Under the pieces are notes generated by a model. The model saw only the letters and a program-made list of their open reading frames with translations, ran no database searches and was not told the DNA's origin. Position numbers and translations under genes: made by a program. 64,000 bases of DNA, taken from Chersky-840 sp963794615 (GTDB lineage Bacteria > Actinomycetota > Acidimicrobiia > Acidimicrobiales > UBA8190). This document shows positions 16,285 through 24,560 of the stretch, in pieces. Numbering within the stretch: the stretch's first letter is position 1; the number at the start of each line of letters is the position of its first letter. The stretch covers positions 1 through 64,000 of the forward strand of contig CAWCEP010000010.1 of NCBI GenBank assembly GCA_963794615.1, read 5' to 3'.

Positions 16285-17355
16285 TCAGCGCAACCGCACC
16301 GCCCACTCGGCGAGTGCGTCCCGGGCGCCCTTGGCAAGGCGCGATGTGATCTCCTCGGCCGGCAGGGACTCGGCGAGGGCGTGCGCTTCCCCTGCCCACA
16401 GATTGATGAGATCGGGGTCGCCGACGCCGCGACCGTGGGCGCGGAGGGGCGCCGTGAGGTGATTCACCTCGGGATAGGCCCGCGGCGCGTCCTTGCCGTA
16501 CTCGCCGTGAAGCCGGTTCGAGATGCCGCGGGCCAGGCGGCCGCTGAACGCTCGTGTCAGGACCGTCGGCCCGTCGGTCGCGGTGGCCATGCGCTGGGCG
16601 TCCGAGGTGCCGGCCTCGGGAGCTCGCAGGTAGGCGGTGCCGATCTGGGCAGCGCTGGCGCCGGCGACGAGCACGGCCGCGAGCGCGGCGCCGGTCATGA
16701 TCGAGCCGGCCGCGATGAGCGGCCGATCCACCTCGGCCCGCACGAGCTGGAGAGCCGCCAGCAGCGTCAAGTCCGACTGTGCGTCGTCATCGACGAACAC
16801 ACCGCGGTGCCCCCCGGCCTCGACTCCCTGCACGATCAGCGCGTCGGCCCCGGCCGAAGATGCTTGGCGGGCCTCGTTAGGCGAGGTGACAGTCAGCCAC
16901 ACCTCCGATCCGGCCGCTCGAAGGTGTTCGATGGCCTGTTTCGGAGGTACGCCGAAGGTGAACGACACGACCGCCACCGGTTCTCGCTGTAGGACGTCGA
17001 CCTTTTCCTCGAACCAGTCGTCGTCGAACCGGGGTTGTCCGAGTTCCACTCCGGCCCGCTCGGCCTCGGCACCCAGGATGGTGGCGTAGGCCCGCACCGC
17101 TCCGGGATCTGCGGGGGTACCACCTCCGACGAAGACGTTGACTCCGAAACGGTCGATTTGGGCTCGGACGGTGGCGATGTCGTGTTGCATCTGCTCCGGC
17201 GTGAGGTAGCCGGCGGCGAGGAATCCGAGTCCGCCGGCACGGTCTACCGCCGCGGCAAGCGCGGGGGTGGATGGCCCGCCCGCCATCGGTGCTTGGACAA
17301 TCGGCACGGACAGGCTTCCGAGGACACGGCTCACGATCGGAGCGTCGTGGAGCAT
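16285..17355 (-). CDS. nitronate monooxygenase family flavoprotein (2-nitropropane dioxygenase-like)
   Basis: The protein is a 356-residue TIM barrel using FMN. VPIVQAPMAGGPSTPALAAAV is the hallmark N-terminal FMN-binding strand. GVNVFVGGG and ADALIVQGVEAGGHRG (the QG-x-EAGGH motif with the catalytic-site His) follow, then PLIAAGSIMTGAALAAVLVAGASAAQIGTAYL, the phosphate-binding region. Family members oxidise alkyl nitronates with O2 and detoxify propionate-3-nitronate; some reduce quinones instead. The gene stands alone and converges with the GNAT gene. Confidence 0.9.
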   Translation of the reverse strand: MLHDAPIVSRVLGSLSVPIVQAPMAGGPSTPALAAAVDRAGGLGFLAAGYLTPEQMQHDIATVRAQIDRFGVNVFVGGGTPADPGAVRAYATILGAEAERAGVELGQPRFDDDWFEEKVDVLQREPVAVVSFTFGVPPKQAIEHLRAAGSEVWLTVTSPNEARQASSAGADALIVQGVEAGGHRGVFVDDDAQSDLTLLAALQLVRAEVDRPLIAAGSIMTGAALAAVLVAGASAAQIGTAYLRAPEAGTSDAQRMATATDGPTVLTRAFSGRLARGISNRLHGEYGKDAPRAYPEVNHLTAPLRAHGRGVGDPDLINLWAGEAHALAESLPAEEITSRLAKGARDALAEWAVRLR

Positions 17356-17479
17356 CGGCTCACGGGACTGAAACTACGTCGCGTGCGGCCACACGGTCGA
17401 GTGGCCCTCAGAGACCAGGAGCGGTGTCCTCAGCCGCCAGCGCTTCGGTCCTCGATGACGGGGACGGCCGAGCGGGGAG

Positions 17480-18055
17480 TCAGTTCCAGCGCGGCGTTCG
17501 GGGTTGGCCCCGTCCTCGGTTCCGGCCCGGGCCGGACCAAGGCGACCAGTACCAGGCGGCAACGAGACCAACGCCCACCACGCCGACGATGAACACCAAC
17601 AGGGCAAGCGGATGGAGGTCGACGCCGGCGATCTGCGTCCCCACGACCGGGCCCATCGGACGGGGGATCACGAGCCGCCGGATGGGCCCGGGCACGACGG
17701 CGATCCGACGAGTGGCGAACGCGATGGAGCTGCTGCTGCGCCCGCTCACAAGTGCCAATCCCGCGCCCAGGGTGAGCACGCTCAGGAGGACCCCGAGGGC
17801 GATCGCGAGGGGTGGCCGCCAAAAGGACGGACGGTCGGGGGCCGGGGCACCCGTCACACCTCGCGCTGCGGCCCAGGCCGCCGCAAAGCGCCGTGGATCG
17901 AACGCGCTGTTTCCGAGCACGTCTTCGGGCGAGCCTCCCTCGGCCTCGGCTTCCTCGAGATCAGCGGTGAGGTCGGCCGCCATCTCGTTGGCGACGGGAT
18001 CCGGGACTCCGAGCCTCCGCCACTCCCGCCGGCACTCATCGACGAAATTGTTCAC
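17480..18055 (-). CDS. DUF1700-like membrane protein, PadR partner
   Basis: The protein has 191 residues. The N-terminus MNNFVDECRREWRRLGVPDPVANEMAADLTADLEEAEAEG resembles cytoplasmic DUF1700/permease-prefix helices; two or three transmembrane helices follow (PLAIALGVLLSVLTLGAGLALV, LALLVFIVGVVGVGLVAAWYW). Start GTG 18055 overlaps the stop of the upstream PadR gene by four bases (GTGA). PadR-type regulators are commonly followed by such membrane proteins, which may sense envelope state and modulate the regulator; that role is inference here. Confidence 0.8.
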   Translation of the reverse strand: MNNFVDECRREWRRLGVPDPVANEMAADLTADLEEAEAEGGSPEDVLGNSAFDPRRFAAAWAAARGVTGAPAPDRPSFWRPPLAIALGVLLSVLTLGAGLALVSGRSSSSIAFATRRIAVVPGPIRRLVIPRPMGPVVGTQIAGVDLHPLALLVFIVGVVGVGLVAAWYWSPWSGPGRNRGRGQPRTPRWN

Positions 18056-18405
18056 GGCATTACCTCCGCTTTGACCAGACCGAGAGCGCCATCGACGGCG
18101 TCACGCGCCGCCTGCCATTCGTCGACACCCGCCTCGAGGGCCCGCTTGCCCTCGGACGAGAGGCTGTAGTACTTCCGGGGCGGACCCCCGTTGCTCGCCG
18201 CCCGATGGGTCTCGACGAGGCCATCGCGCTCCAGCCTGCCCAGGACGGGGTAGATCGACCCTTCCCCGACGATGGAGAGGCCGCGGCCCCGGAGCCGCTT
18301 GGTCATCTCGTAGCCGTACGCCGGCCCGTCTCCCATCACCGCCAGCAAGCAGAGGTCGAGGACGCCCCGAAGGAGCTGGCTCCGGCGCCCCTCTGCATTT
18401 CCCAT
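18052..18405 (-). CDS. PadR-family transcriptional regulator
   Basis: From ATG 18405 the protein has 117 residues. It shows the PadR winged-helix signature LLRGVLDLCLLAVMGDGPAYGYEMTKRL, then GEGSIYPVLGRLERDGLVETH (recognition helix) and the wing GPPRKYYSLSSEGKRAL, followed by a short dimerisation helix. Family members repress adjacent transporters and release DNA on binding ligands. It is divergent from the ABC exporter gene at 18474 and co-transcribed with the membrane protein downstream, so it probably controls that exporter. Confidence 0.9.
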   Translation of the reverse strand: MGNAEGRRSQLLRGVLDLCLLAVMGDGPAYGYEMTKRLRGRGLSIVGEGSIYPVLGRLERDGLVETHRAASNGGPPRKYYSLSSEGKRALEAGVDEWQAARDAVDGALGLVKAEVMP

Positions 18406-18422
18406 GCACCACAAGGTACCGT

Positions 18423-18441
18423 TTGCTATCGTGCACTGCAA
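18423..18441. promoter_or_regulatory. candidate PadR operator between the regulator and the ABC gene
   Basis: TTGC-N11-GCAA (18423-18426 and 18438-18441) is an inverted repeat centred in the 68-bp divergent region. Spacing and position suit a dimeric PadR repressor, but the half-sites are short and could arise by chance. Confidence 0.3.
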
Positions 18442-18473
18442 GGGACCTCGTCAAAGGAAGAGCACCAAGCAGA

Positions 18474-19451
18474 ATGACCACCACCACCCTCCCCGACACG
18501 TCCCCCGTGCCTGAAACGGGAAGCCACTGGGCCGTCGAGACCCACGGGCTGACCAAGCGCTTCGGGGACACCATCGCCGTGAACGGCGTGGAGCTGCTCA
18601 TCCCCCGGGGCTGTGCCTTCGGCTACCTCGGCCCCAACGGGGCGGGCAAGACCACCCTCATCCGGGTCCTGCTGGGCCTGACCCACGCCGACGCGGGGAC
18701 GATGTCGCTGCTCGGCTACCCCGTGCCCAAACGACGCGCCGCGGCGCTGGCCCGGGTGGGGGCCATCGTCGACGAGCCCCGCTTCCACGGCCACCTCACG
18801 GGGCGCCAGAACCTCCAGCTCCTCGCCGCGGCACGCGAGCCGGCGGCCAAGGACCGCATCGGCCCCGCCCTCGAACGGGTCGGGATCCTCCATCGCGCCG
18901 ACGACCGGGTGGCGAAGTACTCGATGGGCATGCGCCAGCGCCTGGGGGTCGCCGCGTGTCTGTTGGGCGACCCCCAGCTCCTCATCCTCGACGAGCCCAT
19001 GAACGGGCTCGATCCAGCCGGCATGCACGAGATGCGCGACATGATCCTGTCCCTCGTGGCCGAGGGCCGCACCGTGGTGCTGTCCTCGCACCTCCTCGAC
19101 GAGGTCGAGCGCACCTGCGACGCGGTGGCCATCGTGGACCGGGGACACATCATCCGCCAGGGGCCCATCTCCGAGCTCTTGGCGGGGGCCTCGGTGGTCC
19201 TCCACGTCGAATGCTCCGAGCCCGACCGGGCCCAGGGCCTGCTCCAGGCCACGGCCTTCGGCGCCGCGATCGAGCTCGGCCAGCTGGGACTGGGGATCAC
19301 CCTGCCGGCGGGGACGCCGCGCGACGTCATCGCCGAGATCAACCGCCTCCTCGTGGAGGGGGGGATCTCGGTCTACCGCCTCCAGCAGGTCCAGGCCTCC
19401 CTCGAATCGTGGTTCTTGCAGGTCACGAGCCGACTGGGGGCCAGCGAATGA
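18474..19451 (+). CDS. ABC transporter ATP-binding protein
   Basis: The protein has 325 residues from ATG 18474. Walker A is GPNGAGKTT, the signature motif is YSMGMRQRLG, Walker B is LLILDEPMNGLDP, and SSHLLDEVE supplies the H-loop. The C-terminal 100 residues form the extra domain of exporter-type (CcmA/DrrA/BcrA-like) ATPases. It supplies ATP-driven power to the permease encoded next, whose ATG overlaps its stop by four bases. The pair is probably a drug, peptide or lipid exporter under control of the divergent PadR gene. Confidence 0.92.
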   Translation: MTTTTLPDTSPVPETGSHWAVETHGLTKRFGDTIAVNGVELLIPRGCAFGYLGPNGAGKTTLIRVLLGLTHADAGTMSLLGYPVPKRRAAALARVGAIVDEPRFHGHLTGRQNLQLLAAAREPAAKDRIGPALERVGILHRADDRVAKYSMGMRQRLGVAACLLGDPQLLILDEPMNGLDPAGMHEMRDMILSLVAEGRTVVLSSHLLDEVERTCDAVAIVDRGHIIRQGPISELLAGASVVLHVECSEPDRAQGLLQATAFGAAIELGQLGLGITLPAGTPRDVIAEINRLLVEGGISVYRLQQVQASLESWFLQVTSRLGASE

Positions 19452-20647
19452 CGACGATGTCCGAGGCTCGCGCCGCCACCACCGCACCCCGCCGGACCGG
19501 GCCCGACCACCGGGGCTCGTGGGTCCCCACCCCGGCCATGATCGGGACGCGCCTCATGGAGCTGCGCAAGCGCCGGGGGCTCATGATCACCCTCGTCCTC
19601 GTCACCATCGGCATCCCGGCGGTGTTCCTCCTCATCCGCCTCCTCCTGCACGCCATCGCCCCCCACTCCTACGGCCCGGCCGGCGGCTACGACATCTTCA
19701 CCGGCCTCGTGGCCGGGGTGCTCTACGTCTTCGGGTTCATCGTGGCCGCCACCTTGGGGGCCACGGCGGGGTCGATCGACCTCACCGAGGGCATGTTCCG
19801 CCACCTGGTGGTGACGGGTCGCTCCCGCCTCAGCCTCTACCTGGCCCGCATCCCCGCCGGCCTGGCCATCATCGTCCCCCTGGTGGCGGTGGGCTTCACC
19901 ATCGTGTGCGCGGTGTGCGTCTTCGCGGCACCCACCAAGCTCAGCTTCCAAGGCACCACCGTCCCCACCGGCCTGTCGCGCGCCGGCCTCGAGACCTGGG
20001 CCGCCGACCACACCAACCAGGTCATCTGCGACTTCGGCTTCCGGATCGGACCAAACTCTCCGATCGCCCCGGTCGCCAGCGCCGTCCCGTGCGGCAACGG
20101 CCCGGGCGGCTCCGGCCCGGGCCGAGCGGTCGTCCAGGGTCCTCCCGGTTCCCAGATCACAACGCCGCAACCTTCCCAGGCCCAGATCGAGAACGCCGCC
20201 CGTCTGATCGCGCAGATGAACTATTCCGACTACGCCCGAATTTTCCTGTATCCGTCCGACTCACTGATGATCAAGACCGGCCTGTGGCTCGAGCTCGAAG
20301 CGGTCGTGGGGTTCATCGTCGGCCTCGGGCTGGGATCGCTGATCGGCCAGAGAACGGTGGCCGTGATCCTGATGATCGTCCTCGAGGTGATCCTGACACC
20401 GATCTTCTCGCGAGCGCACCTTCCTCATCTGTCGAATCTGCAGCGAGCCGTGGTGGGTCTGGCCACGGCCCACCTGGCGCCGGGAGGGCTCCCCGTGCTC
20501 GGCGGTGGGGGAGGGGGCCCCGGGGGCGGCTCCGGGAATCCCGCTTTGCTGCCGGAATCGACGACGGTGGCCGTTTGCGTGATCGTCGCTTGGTTGGTCG
20601 GATGGTCGATCCTTGGTGCGTGGCGAATGATGACCAGGGACGCGTGA
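19448..20647 (+). CDS. ABC-2-type transporter permease
   Basis: The protein has 399 residues. ATG 19448 overlaps the ATPase stop (ATGA). Six or so transmembrane helices are visible: LMITLVLVTIGIPAVFLLI, GLVAGVLYVFGFIVAATLG, IPAGLAIIVPLVAVGFTIVC, WLELEAVVGFIVGLGLGSL, RTVAVILMIVLEVILTPIF, and VAVCVIVAWLVGWSILGAW at the end. Between helices 3 and 4 lies an unusually long extracytoplasmic loop of about 110 residues that is rich in Gly/Pro with two Cys. A second Gly-rich run (GGGGGGPGGGSG) precedes the last helix. It forms the channel of the exporter. Confidence 0.85.
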   Translation: MTTMSEARAATTAPRRTGPDHRGSWVPTPAMIGTRLMELRKRRGLMITLVLVTIGIPAVFLLIRLLLHAIAPHSYGPAGGYDIFTGLVAGVLYVFGFIVAATLGATAGSIDLTEGMFRHLVVTGRSRLSLYLARIPAGLAIIVPLVAVGFTIVCAVCVFAAPTKLSFQGTTVPTGLSRAGLETWAADHTNQVICDFGFRIGPNSPIAPVASAVPCGNGPGGSGPGRAVVQGPPGSQITTPQPSQAQIENAARLIAQMNYSDYARIFLYPSDSLMIKTGLWLELEAVVGFIVGLGLGSLIGQRTVAVILMIVLEVILTPIFSRAHLPHLSNLQRAVVGLATAHLAPGGLPVLGGGGGGPGGGSGNPALLPESTTVAVCVIVAWLVGWSILGAWRMMTRDA

Positions 20648-20815
20648 GATATCCCCACGGGCACACCGAGAACCGTCGGTCGACGCACGTCCTCTGACTA
20701 GACGCCCTGGCCCGGATCTTCTGAACGGGAACTGGAAGCTATGGGCGGGTGATACTCGGCATGGCAGCTTCCTGAGCGCTCGACTCGACGTGGTTGCCCG
20801 GTCGTTCCCGTCACG

Positions 20816-21142
20816 TTAGGGCGAGTCCAGACAGACGTCGCCGTGTGTGTCACGCACCATCACTCTGAGAATGTCGAATGCCGTGCGGGCGGGGGCCGAT
20901 CCGGTTACGGCTTCGATCTCATTGCGAAAGTCCTCCGAGAACGCCTCGGATGCCTCCAACCCATCATCCCAGAAGGACATGGTCACAACCTCTGGGCGCG
21001 GGCCCGACTCACTTCGGAGGGCCACGAATCCAAGGAAATGCGGTAGCTGCGAGAATCGCGGAAGTACGTCCCGCTCCACGCGACGAACAACATCGGCGAC
21101 CAACTCGTCTTCCACAAAGAAGCTGACGCATCGACTCTTCAT
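20816..21142 (-). CDS. small ABM-like alpha/beta protein of unknown function
   Basis: From ATG 21142 the protein has 108 residues: SRCVSFFVEDELVADVVRRVERDVLPRF, PHFLGFVALRSESG, EVVTMSFWDDGLEASEAFSEDFRNEI. The order strand-helix-strand-strand-helix fits an antibiotic-biosynthesis-monooxygenase-like ferredoxin fold (SFWDDGLEASEAF corresponds to the W-x-S/D-x-E-A region). It is not a close paralogue of the 4017-type proteins. It is a single gene with no obvious partner. Confidence 0.65.
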   Translation of the reverse strand: MKSRCVSFFVEDELVADVVRRVERDVLPRFSQLPHFLGFVALRSESGPRPEVVTMSFWDDGLEASEAFSEDFRNEIEAVTGSAPARTAFDILRVMVRDTHGDVCLDSP

Positions 21143-21355
21143 GGCCTGTCCACCACCCGACTGTTCACGGAGCAAACCTCCCATGTCGGCGTTCAGGCGA
21201 GGTGGTCAGCGTCGTCGCTGCCCGCCTTCCGGGAGATCGCATCTGGGACCATGGATAGCCATGAGTGATGGCCGTCAAGGTGAGTCCTTCCCAGGAATTC
21301 AGTCGCACTGATCAGGGGCATCCCTCTGTCGACGACCCCCATCGCTTGTCGGTCG

Positions 21356-21610
21356 TCACATGCTTTCGTGACCTTGACGCCCTCGTCGAGCGATGACTCG
21401 GATCAGGCTCGCAATCGCAACGACGATCAGCACGACGAATCCAACCAAGAAGATCGCCCAAACGACATTGGAAAGCGTTCGCATCGCCCCGTGCTTGTCG
21501 TTGCCACTCCCGTAGGTGACGTTGGCGATGACGAAGAGCACCACCTCTATGGCCGCCACAATGATCAGGCTTCGTCCCCTGCCAACCTGCTGCGTGAACC
21601 TACTGGCCAT
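21356..21610 (-). CDS. small two-helix membrane protein
   Basis: The protein has 84 residues with two hydrophobic helices (SLIIVAAIEVVLFVIANVTY and VVWAIFLVGFVVLIVVAIASLI) joined by a charged loop, and a basic C-terminal tail (RVIARRGRQGHESM) on the cytoplasmic side. No family is recognised. Start ATG 21610 is used; nothing in the context suggests its role. Confidence 0.65.
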   Translation of the reverse strand: MASRFTQQVGRGRSLIIVAAIEVVLFVIANVTYGSGNDKHGAMRTLSNVVWAIFLVGFVVLIVVAIASLIRVIARRGRQGHESM

Positions 21611-21862
21611 CGAGGAATTCGGTTTGGGTCATACGAGCCTCCAGGTGTGATGGCTCTCATTGACCCACGTCTTCGTGGATGCTGACAAGGGCGCCTACCT
21701 GCCCCTTCGTGTGGTGCTGCCACCCCTTGGCGGTACCCGCGCCTGGGGCCCCGACCACCGTGCCTAAGACCCAAACCGCGACGGCATTCCCGGACGAGGG
21801 CGGCTCTTGCTCAGCGTGTCGCTGACCCCAATGATGCCAGTGGGAGGAGCGGTGATCGCTGA

Positions 21863-22099
21863 TCAGGCTTCGGGAAACGCAGCAAAATCACGCTTGGCCT
21901 TCTTGTACCACCCCATCCCTTTGATGGGATTCCTCCAACGGCCCTTCATCTCTTTCAAAGCGCGTTCGTGCGTCGTATCTCCCTTTGCGACCATGTCCTT
22001 GAGATGGCGGTCCTGCGCTTTGATGACCTCGTCTGCGGTCATGCCGTGGTGCGCAAAGTCGCAGGGGCCACCCAATTGCTGGCACGTCATGGTCTTCAT
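21863..22099 (-). CDS. small DUF1059-like cysteine-pair protein
   Basis: The protein has 78 residues. It opens MKTMTCQQLGGPCDFAHHGMTADEVIKAQDRHLKD, a Cys-x6-Cys pair plus a helix, and ends with KGRWRNPIKGMGWYKKAKRDFAAFPE. The N-terminal half resembles DUF1059-type small proteins with an invariant CxxxGxxCD. It lies 81 bp downstream of the sigma-factor gene in the same orientation, so the two may form one transcript. Function unknown; redox or metal binding through the Cys pair is a guess. Confidence 0.7.
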   Translation of the reverse strand: MKTMTCQQLGGPCDFAHHGMTADEVIKAQDRHLKDMVAKGDTTHERALKEMKGRWRNPIKGMGWYKKAKRDFAAFPEA

Positions 22100-22180
22100 G
22101 AGGCTCGCTTCCTTTCGCTGTGTCGAACTGTCATTTTGGACTCAACCGCCCGAATGCGGGTGGTGGGTGCCGTCGGCTTC

Positions 22181-23035
22181 TCAGGATTTCACCCGAACCC
22201 GGACCACGTCCATGGTCGCCAGCACGTCTGGATCGGCAATCAGCTCGACCTCGCGCACCATGCCCGCTCCCACATGGAACACGAAGGCCACCTTGACCTT
22301 CCCGGCCTGGATCCAGGCGGCGCCGAGCTCGCCGTCGATCGTGACCGGCGCTGCCCCCCGGGCGCCGTTGAGGCGGCCGGCTACGGCGGCGGCGCCGTCG
22401 TAGACGGGATCGGTACCCATCTTCTGTCCGACCAGGTCGGCACGCATGACGGCGTCGGGGGCGAGGAGCGTCAGCAGGGTGGCGAGATCCCCGCCCCGGG
22501 CCGCGGTGAGGAACGCGTCCACGACGCGGTGGCTCTCGGCGCGAGCCGCTTGCGACCCGACCGGCTCCGGCACCCCCTGAACCTTGCGCCGCGCCCGGCT
22601 CGCCAGCTGTCGGACGGCGGTACCCGAGCGCCCCATGATCTCGCTGATGTCTTCGAAGGGGTACCCGAAGACATCGTGCAACACGAACGCCGCTCTCTCG
22701 GCCGGCGCCAGCGCGTCGAGGACGACCTGCATGGCATCGCCCATCTTCTCGGCGAGCAATGCGTCGCCCTCGGGGTCGTCCGGGGCGGGCTCGGCTGGTG
22801 CCGCCGCTTCGGCCACCGACCTGGTCCCGCGCCTGCGCAGCTGGTCGAGGCACAACCGGGTCACGACGGTCGTCAGCCAGGCGGGCAGGTTGTCGATGTC
22901 GTCGGTGCGAGACAGCCGCAGCCAGGTCTCCTGGACGACGTCGTCCGCATCGGCCTCCGAGCCGAGTATCCGGATGGCGATCGCAGTCAGCCGGGCCCGC
23001 TCGGCTTCGAATTCAGACACGTCTTTCGTGGTCAC
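22181..23035 (-). CDS. SigJ/ECF41-type RNA polymerase sigma factor with SnoaL-like C-terminal domain
   Basis: The protein has 284 residues. Sigma region 2 (RLTAIAIRILGSEADADDVVQETWLRL, with AWLTTVVTRLCLDQLRRR) and region 4 (LAPAERAAFVLHDVFGYPFEDISEIMGRSGTAVRQLASRARRK) are complete. GVPEPVG stands where ECF41 proteins have WLPEP, and a 110-residue SnoaL/NTF2-like domain follows. In ECF41 factors this C-terminal domain acts as a built-in regulator in place of an anti-sigma factor. The nearest divergent gene is 23118; promoter recognition cannot be read from the sequence. Confidence 0.9.
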   Translation of the reverse strand: MTTKDVSEFEAERARLTAIAIRILGSEADADDVVQETWLRLSRTDDIDNLPAWLTTVVTRLCLDQLRRRGTRSVAEAAAPAEPAPDDPEGDALLAEKMGDAMQVVLDALAPAERAAFVLHDVFGYPFEDISEIMGRSGTAVRQLASRARRKVQGVPEPVGSQAARAESHRVVDAFLTAARGGDLATLLTLLAPDAVMRADLVGQKMGTDPVYDGAAAVAGRLNGARGAAPVTIDGELGAAWIQAGKVKVAFVFHVGAGMVREVELIADPDVLATMDVVRVRVKS

Positions 23036-23117
23036 ATCCTATTGACGCAGGCCGCCCCCGGAATGTGACCGCTCGTTGGCGCGTGGTGGGGGGTGCTCGT
23101 AGCATTTTCCGGTCCGC

Positions 23118-23465
23118 GTGGAGTTCATCAAGCTCCAGGACCAGGGCAGGTGCCGCTGTCGGTGGGAGGCCCTTCGAGGCAAGCGAACACGTGTCCCGGG
23201 GACGACCATGGCCGTCGGCAAGGACATTCCACACGATCTCGGCCAGTACGTGATCGAGGCGGCGGCCGGGTACGGCCATGGGTTCTGGGGACTCGTGGCC
23301 AGGGGAGCGACCTTCAAGAGCACCGGTCGTCGGCAGACAAAGCCCGGCCGTGTCCTGGATCGGGCCTTCGGACAGTGGCAGGCATTGCGGACGGGCGAGC
23401 GTCTCGTCTTCCAGTGGCCCTCCGAAAAGGGAAGCATCGAGGCCCCCAGCTCCGCGAGCACCTGA
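23118..23465 (+). CDS. conserved actinobacterial hypothetical protein
   Basis: The protein has 115 residues from GTG 23118. The core MAVGKDIPHDLGQYVIEAAAGYGHGFWGLVARGATFKSTGRRQTKPGR and the ending GERLVFQWPSEKG have the look of a conserved single-domain actinobacterial protein; relatives I recall carry a longer middle linker, so this one may be shortened. No catalytic motif is recognised. It starts 82 bp from the divergent sigma-factor gene and is followed by a VOC gene with its own ribosome binding site. Confidence 0.65.
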   Translation: MEFIKLQDQGRCRCRWEALRGKRTRVPGTTMAVGKDIPHDLGQYVIEAAAGYGHGFWGLVARGATFKSTGRRQTKPGRVLDRAFGQWQALRTGERLVFQWPSEKGSIEAPSSAST

Positions 23466-23503
23466 GGGCGGTTCCGGTATCCGATCTGAACGAGGAGGAA
23501 GCG

Positions 23504-23863
23504 ATGCGAGTCACCGGCATTGTTGCGAACCTTCCGGCTGCCGACATCGAAGCGGCCCGTGACTTCTACACCGACTACCTCGGGTTGAGTGTCGAGGACT
23601 TCAACCTCGGGTGGGTGGCGCGCTTCCGATCGCCCGACGGCCGGGCCTCGGTCCAGCTCGTCACGCGTGATGCCACGGCTCCCGTTGACTCGGTGATCTC
23701 CGTTCAGGTGGGCGCCGACGTTGACGAGGCGTACGCCGAGGCCCAGCGCCGTGGCTACGAGATCATGCACCCTCTCACCGAGGAGGCGTGGGGTATTCGG
23801 CGATTCTTCGTCCGTGCCCCCGACGGCAATGTGATCAACATCGTGAGCCACACCGACGAGTAG
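23504..23863 (+). CDS. VOC-fold protein
   Basis: The protein has 119 residues from ATG 23504, preceded by GAGGAGG (about 23492-23498). MRVTGIVANLPAADIEAARDFYTDYLGLSVED is a standard VOC opening; WVARFRSPDGRASVQLVT, SVQVGADVDEAYAEAQRRGYEIMHP and FFVRAPDGNVINIVSH complete the two modules. The last strand has Asn in place of the usual metal-binding Glu (NVINIV), so metal binding may be altered. It ends 38 bp before the convergent TetR gene. Confidence 0.85.
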   Translation: MRVTGIVANLPAADIEAARDFYTDYLGLSVEDFNLGWVARFRSPDGRASVQLVTRDATAPVDSVISVQVGADVDEAYAEAQRRGYEIMHPLTEEAWGIRRFFVRAPDGNVINIVSHTDE

Positions 23864-23901
23864 TTTGCCCGCCTGCCTCTGGCCAACGAGCCCGATGACG
23901 T

Positions 23902-24471
23902 TCAGCCGCCGCCCGCCACCGCCCGCAGCTCGGCCATGGCGTCCCGCATGACGTCAGCGAGATCCCGGTCCTCGTCCCCACTCGACCACCGCTCCAAGGC
24001 GACGCGCAACACCGTCATGCCAGCGTCGCCAGCCAAGCTTGCTTGGGGATCCCCCACGCCTCTTCGCCGCAGAGCCATTGCCACCGCGGCGCTGTAGTCG
24101 GCAAGTTTCGCCAACTCCCGCTCTCGCAACTCGGGGTTGGCGGCGATGACAGCATGTCGCTGGCGGGACAGGTCGCGGCGGAACTCGCCGAGCATGTCGG
24201 CGGCGGCGGTGAGACCGCAGGCGACGGCGGCGAGCGGCCCGTCCTCAAGGGGCGCCTCGACCACACCGGTGACGATCCGCTCCTGGAGCAGGGCAGATCC
24301 ACCGAAGAGCACTTCTCGCTTGTCGGCGAAATGCCGGAAGAAGGTGCGTTCGGTCAGCCCGGCTCGGGCGGCGATCTGCGCGGCGGTGGTCTGGTCGAAC
24401 CCCCGCTCCGAGTAAAGGGCCAGCGCCGCCTCCTGCAGCCTCCCCCGACTGTCCGGCTGCCATCGACCCAT
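23902..24471 (-). CDS. TetR-family transcriptional regulator
   Basis: From ATG 24471 the protein has 189 residues. The helix-turn-helix is complete: LQEAALALYSERGFDQTTAAQIAARAGLTERTFFRHFADKREVLF. The C-terminal ligand domain is helical with no recognised ligand. Seven nt upstream of this ATG lies TAGGAT (24479-24484 on the minus strand), compatible with a leaderless start. The divergent SDR gene shares an 89-bp region holding two palindromic sites, so the regulator probably represses both itself and that gene. Confidence 0.88.
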   Translation of the reverse strand: MGRWQPDSRGRLQEAALALYSERGFDQTTAAQIAARAGLTERTFFRHFADKREVLFGGSALLQERIVTGVVEAPLEDGPLAAVACGLTAAADMLGEFRRDLSRQRHAVIAANPELRERELAKLADYSAAVAMALRRRGVGDPQASLAGDAGMTVLRVALERWSSGDEDRDLADVMRDAMAELRAVAGGG

Positions 24472-24488
24472 GTCTTCCATCCTAAGCG

Positions 24489-24517
24489 TTGACAGTCACT
24501 GACATCCTCTATACCCT
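24489..24517 (+). promoter_or_regulatory. promoter of the SDR gene
   Basis: TTGACA (24489-24494), 17-nt spacer, TACCCT (24512-24517). The -35 is a perfect match and the -10 is an actinobacterial TANNNT box. Transcription would begin near 24524, inside the second operator. Confidence 0.6.
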
Positions 24518-24536
24518 GATATCAGTCACTGACATC
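24493..24536. promoter_or_regulatory. paired TetR operators (direct repeat of a palindrome)
   Basis: CAGTCACTGACATC occurs twice, at 24493-24506 and 24523-24536, 30 bp apart (three helical turns). Each contains the palindrome CAGTCACTG; the second extends to GATATCAGTCACTGACATC with 8 of 9 half-site positions paired. The first overlaps the -35 box and spacer, and the second overlaps the start site, which is the ideal arrangement for a TetR-family repressor. Confidence 0.7.
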
Positions 24537-24560
24537 ATTGTTTCCCCGGAGGTACCCGTC

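Noticed and set aside
19373..20170. Minus-strand open frame across the ABC permease gene
   Set aside because: Antiparallel shadow with low-complexity Asp/Glu/Gly content; the plus strand has clear transmembrane helices.
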